Below, piece by piece: positions 15,433-22,484 of a DNA stretch of 37,478 nucleotides. The notes beneath the pieces are model-generated. The model had not been told where the DNA came from and ran no database searches. It saw only the letters and a list, made by a program, of their open reading frames with translations. Every line of letters begins with the position of its first letter. Positions within the stretch are counted from its first letter, which is position 1. The stretch is from an uncultured Acidimicrobiales bacterium (GTDB lineage Bacteria; Actinomycetota; Acidimicrobiia; Acidimicrobiales; SZUA-35): positions 1 to 37,478 of the forward strand of contig CALKTH010000109.1 in the NCBI GenBank assembly GCA_937997485.1. Reading direction: 5' to 3'. Both the position numbers and the translations under genes were made by a program.

Positions 15433-16253
15433 TGCCCCTCGTCTACGCCGGCGTGTGTTCGCACGCCCCCGGGATCACCGGCCGAAGTGACCAGGCGGAC
15501 CCGCAGGTTCGGGACCGCTTTTACGACGCGTTCGATGCGATGCGGGCCGACCTTGAAGCGGCCAAGCCTGATGCCGTGGTGGTGATCGCCGCCGAGCACT
15601 TCGCCAACTTCTTCATGAACAACATGCCCTCGTTCGCCATCGGTATGGCCGACAGCTACGAGGGGCCGATCGAGGATCCGGGCTGGCTCGGCATCGAGAA
15701 GCAGTCGGTGCTCGGCAATCGTGATCTGTCGCAGCGATTCATCACGGAGGTGATGAAGGGCTCGGACGTCTCCTACGCCGAGGAGTGGAAGTTCGATCAC
15801 GGGATCATGGTGCCGCTCCACTTCCTTACCCCTCGCTACGACACGGCGATCATTCCGGTCAACATCAACTGCCAGGGACCGCCGCTCACCCCGCTCGCCC
15901 GAGCGTGGGCGTTCGGCGAGTCGATTCGCGCCGCGGCCGACGCGCTGCCCGAACGGATCGCTGTGATCGGCACCGGTGGCATCTCGCACTGGCCGGCAAC
16001 GCCAGACTCCGGGAAGATCAACGTCGAGTGGGACCTCGACTTCATGGACCGGTGGTGTCGGAACGATCGAGACGCGCTGCTCGACTACGACGACCTCAGT
16101 GTGTACGCCGATGCGGGTCAGGGCGGATTCGAGATTCGAACATTCATCGCCGTGTCGGCAGCGGCCGCCGGAGCGACGGGAACGGTGCACTTTCTGGAGC
16201 CGATTCCCATCTTCGCCGTGAGCTGCACGGTGGCGTCCTACGCGCTGGACTGA
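15432..16253 (+). CDS. LigB-like catalytic subunit of a class III extradiol dioxygenase
   Basis: Catalytic subunit of 273 aa. It has the LigB Fe(II) ligands: His11 (CSHAPGI), His56 (AAEHFANFF) and probable Glu234 (GGFEIRTFI). The conserved catalytic His is 186 (GTGGISHWP), with a further conserved DHGIMVPLHF at 122-131. The reaction is O2-dependent meta-cleavage of a catechol. With the LigA-like partner it resembles protocatechuate 4,5-dioxygenase or gallate-type enzymes. In this locus homoprotocatechuate is an attractive substrate because HpaE, HpaG and HpaH are present without hpaD. That assignment is inference; protocatechuate or a P450-made catechol remain possible. Confidence 0.9.
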   Translation: MPLVYAGVCSHAPGITGRSDQADPQVRDRFYDAFDAMRADLEAAKPDAVVVIAAEHFANFFMNNMPSFAIGMADSYEGPIEDPGWLGIEKQSVLGNRDLSQRFITEVMKGSDVSYAEEWKFDHGIMVPLHFLTPRYDTAIIPVNINCQGPPLTPLARAWAFGESIRAAADALPERIAVIGTGGISHWPATPDSGKINVEWDLDFMDRWCRNDRDALLDYDDLSVYADAGQGGFEIRTFIAVSAAAAGATGTVHFLEPIPIFAVSCTVASYALD

Positions 16254-16299
16254 GGAAGGCACACCCGCCGCTGGCCGGTCGTGCCCGGTGCCCGGCGAG

Positions 16300-16305
16300 T
16301 AACCT
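16300..16305 (+). promoter_or_regulatory. Minus-10-like box for a leaderless 2OG oxygenase transcript
   Basis: TAACCT fits the actinobacterial TANNNT minus-10 pattern and lies 7 nt before the GTG start at 16313. No ribosome binding site is present, so transcription probably starts at or next to the start codon. No clear minus-35 box is seen. Confidence 0.4.
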
Positions 16306-16312
16306 CCCGTGG

Positions 16313-17332
16313 GTGAATGACATTCTCGACGTTGATCTCCTCGCTTTCGAACAGGGCAGTAAGGAACAGCAGGCTGCCGTCGTTGACGGGGTGATGCGGA
16401 GCCTCCGGACGGGTTTCGTGTACACGAGCCATGACCTGAGCGACGACCTCCTCGACACCGCCTACGGAATGCTCGAAAAGTTCTTCAGCCTCTCGGTTGA
16501 GGAGAAGCAATCGGCGACGGCCGAGGGCACGAACGGCCAGGCCGGCTACACCGGTTTGTTGGTCGAAACCGCAGCGGTCAGCGATACCCCTGACTGGAAG
16601 GAGATGCTCAACTGGGGTGCCGAGATCCCGGACGGCCATCCGCTGAAGCGCAAGTACCCCACTCGGTACCACGGCCCTCGTCTGCCGGAATCGCTGGTGC
16701 CCGGCATTACGGATGTGCTGATGACCTTCTACGAGCGGGTGCTGGATCTCCAGCGCCGTTTCTTGCGGCTCATCGCTACAGGAATCGGATGTCATCCAAC
16801 CTTCTTCGACACGATGACGGTGAATGGGACGACCCTTACTCGGGCCATCCACTACCCCGCGATGGAACTGGCGCCAGGCGGTGAGCACGTCTGGGCCGGT
16901 GAGCACGCCGACATCAACCTCATCACGGCCCTTCCTCGGGCGACGGCCAAGGGCCTGCAAGTGGACACGAACAAGGCACCGGTCGGCGAACCGTCGCAGG
17001 ATCCCAACTGGGTCGATGCGATTCCGCCGGACAATGGCGTGATCATCAATACGGGCATCATGCTGGAACACATCACGAATGGGCTGATCCCGAGTGGATG
17101 GCACCGCGTTGTCGCCGATCCGGCCGAACCTGGCGACCGTTATTCAGTGGTTCAGTTCTGCCACCCGACGCCGTGGACGATGCTCTCACCGGTTGTGAGC
17201 TGCATCACGGACGACAATCCTCAGCGTTTCGCCCCGATCGAGGCCGGTGACCGATTGGACGAGGTCCTGTACGACATCAACCTCGTCGAGGGTGGTCGCC
17301 GCGTCGACGGTGACGCTGATGCGGATGCTTGA
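16313..17332 (+). CDS. 2-oxoglutarate/Fe(II)-dependent oxygenase, isopenicillin N synthase family
   Basis: Double-stranded beta-helix oxygenase of 339 aa. The iron ligands are His198 and Asp200 (GEHADINL) and His264 (GWHRVV); Arg276 and Ser278 (RYSVVQF) form the 2-oxoglutarate-binding RxS. The N-terminal DIOX_N-like region covers about residues 1-115. The frame is open far upstream, but that part is antisense to the dioxygenase gene; the GTG at 16313 starts the family fold and has a TANNNT box in front. Members hydroxylate, desaturate or form ethylene and antibiotics. No biosynthetic cluster surrounds it, and the substrate is unknown. It ends 110 bp before msrB. Confidence 0.87.
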   Translation: MNDILDVDLLAFEQGSKEQQAAVVDGVMRSLRTGFVYTSHDLSDDLLDTAYGMLEKFFSLSVEEKQSATAEGTNGQAGYTGLLVETAAVSDTPDWKEMLNWGAEIPDGHPLKRKYPTRYHGPRLPESLVPGITDVLMTFYERVLDLQRRFLRLIATGIGCHPTFFDTMTVNGTTLTRAIHYPAMELAPGGEHVWAGEHADINLITALPRATAKGLQVDTNKAPVGEPSQDPNWVDAIPPDNGVIINTGIMLEHITNGLIPSGWHRVVADPAEPGDRYSVVQFCHPTPWTMLSPVVSCITDDNPQRFAPIEAGDRLDEVLYDINLVEGGRRVDGDADADA

Positions 17333-17442
17333 TCGTGATTGATGCCGTTCGTCACGCCTGGCGGCTGGTCAGCGGGCGAACAGGCCGCGGAACAAGTCAT
17401 GAACGAGGGAACGAACACCGAACAGGAGAGGTTGAACAGCGC

Positions 17443-17859
17443 ATGAGCAAGATCCATTCAGGAGAAAAGTTCGACGAGGCCGAGCTGCGAGAGCGGCTCG
17501 ACCGTGAGCAATTTGAGGTCACCCAGCACGCCGCCACCGAACGAGCATTCAGTGGTAAGTACTGGGATACCTGGGACGACGGCACCTACCACTGCGTGGT
17601 GTGCGATGAAGAGCTCTTCAAGAGCGAGACCAAATTCGACGCCCACTGCGGCTGGCCGAGCTTCGACCGGGCAATTAGCGCGGACAAGGTCGGCGAAGTG
17701 AAGGATGTGTCGTACGGCATGGTCCGGGTTGAGTCCGTGTGCGGAAACTGTGGCGCCCACTTGGGCCACGTGTTCCCCGACGGTCCCACCGAGACCGGCG
17801 ACCGTTTCTGCATGAACTCCGCCTCCCTGGAATTCAAGCCCGCCTCCACCGACGAGTAG
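17443..17859 (+). CDS. msrB: Peptide-methionine (R)-S-oxide reductase (MsrB)
   Basis: MsrB of 138 aa, which repairs methionine-R-sulfoxide in oxidised proteins with thioredoxin. Zinc-binding pairs are C51/C54 (CVVC) and C100/C103 (CGNC); the catalytic Cys123 sits in [19 protein letters not shown] (68-75) and [12 protein letters not shown] (104-115) are family hallmarks. The frame extends to 17329, but the family begins at the ATG at 17443, which has AGGAGAGG upstream. Convergent with serC across a nested palindrome. Confidence 0.95.
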   Translation: MSKIHSGEKFDEAELRERLDREQFEVTQHAATERAFSGKYWDTWDDGTYHCVVCDEELFKSETKFDAHCGWPSFDRAISADKVGEVKDVSYGMVRVESVCGNCGAHLGHVFPDGPTETGDRFCMNSASLEFKPASTDE

Positions 17860-17865
17860 CCCCCT

Positions 17866-17928
17866 CCCTCCCAGAAAGTCAACGCTCATGTACCTCTGAG
17901 GTACATGAGGTCCGCAATTCTGGGAGGG
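17866..17928. terminator. Nested palindrome between convergent msrB and serC
   Basis: CTCATGTACCT (17885-17895) and AGGTACATGAG (17899-17909) form a perfect 11-bp hairpin with the loop CTG. It sits inside a second perfect 11-bp inverted repeat, CCCTCCCAGAA (17866-17876) and TTCTGGGAGGG (17918-17928), separated by 8 unpaired bases on each side. C-rich and G-rich flanks can extend the outer arm imperfectly. The location suits a bidirectional terminator, though T-runs are absent. A REP-like or MITE-like element is an alternative. Confidence 0.55.
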
Positions 17929-17942
17929 ATGGGAGGGCTGGA

Positions 17943-19070
17943 CTAGGAGAGTTCGGCGACGACGTGGTCGATGCTGGCGGTGAGTGCCTGTATGTCGCTG
18001 AGCTCGATGGCCGGGAAGCACGCAATGCGGAGCTGGTTGCGGCCCAGCTTGCGGTAGCCCTCGGTGTCGAGAATGCCGTTGGCTCTCAGCGTGGCGGCGA
18101 TGTCGTCCGCGCTGACGGAGTCGTCAAAGTCGATGGTGGCCACGACAGGCGAGCGCATGCCAGCGTCGGTCACGAACGGAGTGGCGAACGGGGATGCCTC
18201 GGCCCAGGAGTAGACGTGGTCCGAGAGGGCAGCCGACCGGCCGGCGGAGAAGCTCATCCCGCCGTTGTCGTTGAACCACTCGATCTGGTGCATGGCCAGG
18301 AAGATCGTGGCGAGCGCAGGCGTGTTGTAGGTCTGGTTCTTGACCGAGTTGTCGAGCGCGATCCCGAGATCGAGCCCGGCAGGAATCCAGCGAGGCCCAG
18401 CCGCAATCGAGCGAATGCGATCCATCGCCTTGGGCGAGCAGCACGCAATCCAGAGCCCGCCGTCGGAGGCAATCGCCTTCTGGGGAGCGAAGTAGTAGCA
18501 GTCGACCTGGTCGGTATCCCACGCGATGGCGCCGGCTGCCGAGGTGGCATCGACGGCCACGAGTGCGTCGTCGCGAGCGTCCGCCGGACGAACGAGCGGC
18601 ATGGCGACGCCGGTGGAGGTTTCGTTGTGGGTGAGGGCATAGAGGTCGACGCTGTCGTCGGCCACAGCCACGGGGTGCGAGCCCATGTCGCCGTTGATGA
18701 TCTGCGGAGTGGCGAGGAACGGAGCGTCGGTCACGCCCTTGGCGAACTTGGAGGAGAACTCGCCGAAGCTCAGGTGCTGAGACTTGGCCTGGATGAGTCC
18801 GAAGGTGGCGGCGTCCCAGAAAAGGGTGGTGCCACCATTGCCCAGGACGACTTCCCAGTCGTCCGGCAGCGAGAAGAGGCTGTCGAGCCCGGTGCGGAGC
18901 CGGCCGACGATGTCCTTCACGGTGGACTTCCGATGGGACGTTCCAAGGAAGTCGTCAGCGATCTCGGCGAGCGCAGCAACTGCTTCGGGACGGACCTTCG
19001 AAGGTCCCGACGCGAATCGGCCATCTGCAGGGCGGAGTTCGGTGGGGATCACGATGTCTTTGTTGGTCAC
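17943..19070 (-). CDS. serC: Phosphoserine aminotransferase (SerC, mycobacterial type)
   Basis: PLP enzyme of 375 aa that converts 3-phosphohydroxypyruvate and glutamate to phosphoserine in serine synthesis. It follows the actinobacterial subtype: DGRFASGPSKVRPE near the start, FLGTSHRKSTVKDIVGR, LGNGGTTLFWDAA, THNETSTGVA, the PLP Lys in YYFAPQKAIASDGG, NQTYNTPA and EGYRKLGRNQLRIACFPA near the end. The frame continues to 19172, but the GTG at 19070 gives the normal family length. No ribosome site is seen. The first enzyme, serA, is about 17 kb away in the window; serB is absent. Confidence 0.94.
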   Translation of the reverse strand: MTNKDIVIPTELRPADGRFASGPSKVRPEAVAALAEIADDFLGTSHRKSTVKDIVGRLRTGLDSLFSLPDDWEVVLGNGGTTLFWDAATFGLIQAKSQHLSFGEFSSKFAKGVTDAPFLATPQIINGDMGSHPVAVADDSVDLYALTHNETSTGVAMPLVRPADARDDALVAVDATSAAGAIAWDTDQVDCYYFAPQKAIASDGGLWIACCSPKAMDRIRSIAAGPRWIPAGLDLGIALDNSVKNQTYNTPALATIFLAMHQIEWFNDNGGMSFSAGRSAALSDHVYSWAEASPFATPFVTDAGMRSPVVATIDFDDSVSADDIAATLRANGILDTEGYRKLGRNQLRIACFPAIELSDIQALTASIDHVVAELS

Positions 19071-19118
19071 GGGCGGAATGATCGCACCGCGGAAGCGCAG
19101 TGGGAACACGTGAACTTG

Positions 19119-19135
19119 GAAATTGGCCGAATTTC
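19119..19135. promoter_or_regulatory. Inverted repeat in the serC/aspC divergent promoter region
   Basis: GAAATT-GGCCG-AATTTC is a 6-bp inverted repeat in the 128-bp gap between the divergent serC and aspC genes. The 12-base half TGGCCGAATTTC (19124-19135) recurs exactly at 19207-19218, inside the first codons of aspC. It may be an operator for either gene; only the repeats are certain. Confidence 0.3.
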
Positions 19136-19198
19136 TCACGCGGAACCCGCCAGACTGCTCCCCGAACATCAACCGCCTCTTCTCACCGGAGACTTCTC

Positions 19199-20401
19199 AT
19201 GGCAACTGGCCGAATTTCCAAGCGTGTCGGATCGATCGCACCCTCTGCGACGCTGGCGGTCACCAACAAGGCCAAGGCACTTCGAGCTGCGGGTGAGCCG
19301 GTCATCGGCTTCGGCGCAGGCGAGCCCGATTTCGCCACGCCTGACTACATCGTCGAGGCCGCTGCTGCCGCCTGTCGTGACCCCAAGAACCACCGCTACG
19401 GCCTGGCTGGCGGAACGCTCGAGTTGAAGGCGGCCATCGCCGCAAAGACCAAGCGAGACAGCGGCTATGAGGTCGACCCGACGCAGGTTGTGGTGACCAA
19501 TGGCGGCAAGCACGCCGTCTACAACGCACTCGCTGGTGTCGTAGACCCGGGCGATGAGGTGCTCATCCCCACCCCGTTCTGGACCACGTACCCCGAGCCG
19601 GTGAAGCTGGCTGGCGGTGTCCCCGTCCCGGTGCAAACCGACATCAGCTCGGGCTTCAAGGCCAGTGTGGAACAGCTCGAGGCCGCCCGAACTCCGAACA
19701 CCAAGGCCCTGATCTTCGTCAGCCCGTCAAACCCCTCCGGTGCCGTGTATGCCAAGGAGCAGGTCGAAGCCATCGGCCAGTGGGCAGCGGAACACGGTAT
19801 CTGGGTCCTGACCGACGAGATCTATGAGCACCTCGTGTACGACGGCGCCGAGTTCCACTCGATGCCCACCGTCGTTCCTGAGATCGCGGACCGCTGCATC
19901 GTGCTCAACGGCGTGGCGAAGACCTACGCAATGACCGGTTGGCGCGTGGGTTGGATCATCGCTCCAGCCGACATGGCCAAGGCGCTCACCAGCCTCCAGT
20001 CGCACCAGACGTCGAACGTCGCGATGGTCAGCCAGGTGGCAGCACAGGCGGCGGTGGAGGGTGACCTCGCCGCCGTTCACATGATGCGTGAGGCGTTCGA
20101 TCGCCGCCGCAAGGCCATGCACTCCATGCTCGACGGCATCCCCGGCGTCGAATGCCTCGAGCCCGAGGGGGCGTTCTACGCGTTCCCGAGCTTCGAAGGC
20201 GTGATCGGCCGCACCATTCAGGGCGTCACGATCGACTCCACGCTCACCCTCGCCGATGTAGCACTCGAGAAGGCCAACGTCGCTTTCGTTCCCGGCGAGG
20301 CATTCGGAAGTCCCGGCTATGCGCGGTTCTCGTTTGCTCTGGGGGATGACGACCTCGGCGAGGGCCTCACGCGTCTGAGCGACCTCCTCAGCGAGGGTTG
20401 A
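19199..20401 (+). CDS. Class I aspartate-type aminotransferase
   Basis: Fold-type I PLP aminotransferase of 400 aa, subgroup I-gamma (AspC/AspAT of Thermus and actinobacterial type). Evidence: [16 protein letters not shown] at the N-terminus, [11 protein letters not shown] (39-49), [18 protein letters not shown], and the Schiff-base Lys241 in [16 protein letters not shown]. It transfers amino groups between aspartate, glutamate and their oxo-acids; some relatives also act as prephenate aminotransferases. The frame opens earlier, but the ATG at 19199 has CGGAGA 8 nt upstream and fits the family. The S9 peptidase follows after 4 bp. Confidence 0.92.
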   Translation: MATGRISKRVGSIAPSATLAVTNKAKALRAAGEPVIGFGAGEPDFATPDYIVEAAAAACRDPKNHRYGLAGGTLELKAAIAAKTKRDSGYEVDPTQVVVTNGGKHAVYNALAGVVDPGDEVLIPTPFWTTYPEPVKLAGGVPVPVQTDISSGFKASVEQLEAARTPNTKALIFVSPSNPSGAVYAKEQVEAIGQWAAEHGIWVLTDEIYEHLVYDGAEFHSMPTVVPEIADRCIVLNGVAKTYAMTGWRVGWIIAPADMAKALTSLQSHQTSNVAMVSQVAAQAAVEGDLAAVHMMREAFDRRRKAMHSMLDGIPGVECLEPEGAFYAFPSFEGVIGRTIQGVTIDSTLTLADVALEKANVAFVPGEAFGSPGYARFSFALGDDDLGEGLTRLSDLLSEG

Positions 20402-20405
20402 TCCA

Positions 20406-22433
20406 ATGAGTAACGGCGCTGCTGACACTCGACCGTTTGGTTCCTGGCCTTCACCGCTCTCCGCGGAGCGCTTGGCCGCCGGAGGGGTGGGTGTCGGTGG
20501 CGCCGCCGCTCGGCAACGAAGCGATGGCACGTCGGAGATCTGGTGGACCGAGGCTCGGCCGGCCGAAGCCGGACGCGTCGTGCCGGTCCGTCAACTCGCC
20601 GACGGCACCACAGCAGACGCGCTCGCCGCGCCGTGGTCGGTGCGAACGCGGGTGCATGAGTACGGCGGAGGCGCCTGGTTTCTTGGCGCCGATCACGTCT
20701 ACCTCAGTTCCTGGGCCGACCAGCGGCTCTACCGCTTCCACAGCGCGGATCTTGACGCCGGCAGCGAAGTCGCGCCGGACGCCCTCACGCCGGAACCGGA
20801 AGAAGCACACGGCTGGCGCTACGCCGACGGGCGGGAATCCCCCGACGGCCAGTGGGTCGTTTGCGTGAGCGAGGACCATCACGAGGCCGTTCGAGGCGAG
20901 AACGGCGACCCTGTGAACGCCCTCGTCGCCATTCCCGCTGCCGGTGGCGAGCCGTCCGTCATCAACCAGAAGAGCGATTTCGTCGCCGCCCCCCGCTTCT
21001 CACCGGATGGACGCTGGCTCAGCTGGTACTCCTGGGACCACCCCAACATGCCGTGGGATGCCACTCTCCTGCTTGCTGCCCCGGTCTGGATCAGCAAGAA
21101 CGAACTCCGGCTCGGCAACGTGAAGGTCGTCGCTGGCGGCGCCGGTGGTGAAGCCATTCACGGCGCCGATTGGACCTCCGACGGTCGGCTGGTGTTCTCC
21201 ACCGATCGCTCCGGCTTCTGGAATCTGCATGCCTGGCGCCCGGGTGACGACAACGACACGCCGTTGACGGCCGTCGAAGCCGACCTCGGCGGCCCGGCGT
21301 GGGTGTTCGGAACACAGCGCTGGACCGAGCTCGGAGCCTCCGGTCGCATCGTGGCTATCCGCACAGTTGCTGCAGCGGATGAGCTCGTCGAAGTCATGCC
21401 CGAGCAAGAGCTCCGAGCCATCCCAGCACCGTTTGCCGGCATCAACTCGGTTGGCTCCATCGGCGAACAGCTGCTCGTGGTCGGCGCCCATGCCGATGCC
21501 ATGCCATCGATTGCCTCGGTCGACATCGACAGCACGAACGAGGGCGGCGAAGTCTGCGACATCCGCCCCTCGGACGATCTGGGCATTGACCCCGCATGGT
21601 TCAGCCACGCTCAGGCCGTGGCGTTCGAGTCGAACGGCCGCACCGCCCACGCCTTCTTCTATCCCCCGACCGGTCCCGGGCTCGCTGGGCTCGATGGCGA
21701 GCGGCCACCGCTCGTGGTGATCGGCCACGGTGGTCCCACCGCCCACACCGACCCCACGCTCAACCTCAAGGTGCAGTACTGGACCAGCCGCGGCTTTGCC
21801 GTCGCCGACGTGAACTACGGCGGCTCGAGCGGTTTCGGCCGGGCGTATCGCCAACTACTGAACGATTCGTGGGGCATCGTCGACGTCGAGGATTGCATCA
21901 ACGCAGCTCGTCACCTCGCTGACGCGGGTCTTGTCGACGGGGAGCGGCTCTGTATCCGCGGCGGCTCCGCCGGCGGATTCACCGTCCTGGCTGCTCTGAC
22001 CCAGAGCGACGTGTTCGCAGCCGGCACGAGCCTCTACGGCGTCGCTGACCTCGAAGCACTTGCTACCGACACCCACAAGTTCGAGAGCCGTTACCTGGAC
22101 GGCCTCGTCGGCCCCTACCCGGGGGCGAAGTCGGTCTACGAAGAGCGCTCACCGATCAACCACACCGACGGCTTCAGCTGTCCTCTTCTGGTTCTCCAGG
22201 GTGATGAGGACGAGATCGTGCCGATGAACCAGGCGGAGGCGATCGTGGCTGCCGTGGCGGCGAAGGGCATCCCCCACGCCTACGTCCTCTTCGAGGGTGA
22301 GCAGCACGGTTTCCGCAAGGCGGAGAACATCGTTCGCTCGCTCGAGGCAGAGCTGTGGTTCTACGGACGCGTGCTCGGGTTCGAACCCGCCGACGCGATC
22401 GAGCCCGTTTCGGGTGCGGTCGGTCTCGACTGA
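20406..22433 (+). CDS. S9-family prolyl oligopeptidase/acylaminoacyl-peptidase
   Basis: Cytoplasmic serine peptidase of 675 aa with no signal peptide. An N-terminal beta-propeller (about 1-400) is followed by an alpha/beta-hydrolase domain. The catalytic triad is Ser521 (GGSAGG), Asp602 (GDEDEIVP) and His634 (GEQHGF). An oxyanion-type HGGPTAHT and the VNYGGSSGFGRAYR motif are typical of acylaminoacyl-peptidase-like and dipeptidyl-peptidase-like S9C members. It likely trims small peptides. It starts 4 bp after the aminotransferase stop, so the two are probably co-transcribed. Confidence 0.9.
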   Translation: MSNGAADTRPFGSWPSPLSAERLAAGGVGVGGAAARQRSDGTSEIWWTEARPAEAGRVVPVRQLADGTTADALAAPWSVRTRVHEYGGGAWFLGADHVYLSSWADQRLYRFHSADLDAGSEVAPDALTPEPEEAHGWRYADGRESPDGQWVVCVSEDHHEAVRGENGDPVNALVAIPAAGGEPSVINQKSDFVAAPRFSPDGRWLSWYSWDHPNMPWDATLLLAAPVWISKNELRLGNVKVVAGGAGGEAIHGADWTSDGRLVFSTDRSGFWNLHAWRPGDDNDTPLTAVEADLGGPAWVFGTQRWTELGASGRIVAIRTVAAADELVEVMPEQELRAIPAPFAGINSVGSIGEQLLVVGAHADAMPSIASVDIDSTNEGGEVCDIRPSDDLGIDPAWFSHAQAVAFESNGRTAHAFFYPPTGPGLAGLDGERPPLVVIGHGGPTAHTDPTLNLKVQYWTSRGFAVADVNYGGSSGFGRAYRQLLNDSWGIVDVEDCINAARHLADAGLVDGERLCIRGGSAGGFTVLAALTQSDVFAAGTSLYGVADLEALATDTHKFESRYLDGLVGPYPGAKSVYEERSPINHTDGFSCPLLVLQGDEDEIVPMNQAEAIVAAVAAKGIPHAYVLFEGEQHGFRKAENIVRSLEAELWFYGRVLGFEPADAIEPVSGAVGLD

Positions 22434-22442
22434 TCTGGTGAA

Positions 22443-22465
22443 AATCCGCCTGGGTGGCAGGGATT
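22443..22465 (+). terminator. Hairpin between the S9 peptidase and the LuxR-type regulator
   Basis: AATCCGCC (22443-22450), loop TGGGT, then GGC-AG-GGATT (22456-22465) forms an 8-bp stem with a 2-base bulge in the 51-bp gap before the ini-like operon. There is no T-run. It could terminate the peptidase transcript or lie in the leader of the regulator gene. Confidence 0.3.
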
Positions 22466-22484
22466 CGCCCAATTCGATGCCAGC

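Noticed and set aside
15285..16262. Long minus-strand frame opposite the LigAB genes
   Set aside because: Arg/Gly/His-rich shadow translation without family features.
15785..16312. Open frame upstream of the 2OG oxygenase
   Set aside because: It is a frame shadow of the LigB-like gene with Arg-rich composition; the oxygenase fold begins at 16313.
17739..19427. Long plus-strand frame opposite serC
   Set aside because: High-GC antisense frame with no recognisable motifs; serC on the other strand is unambiguous.
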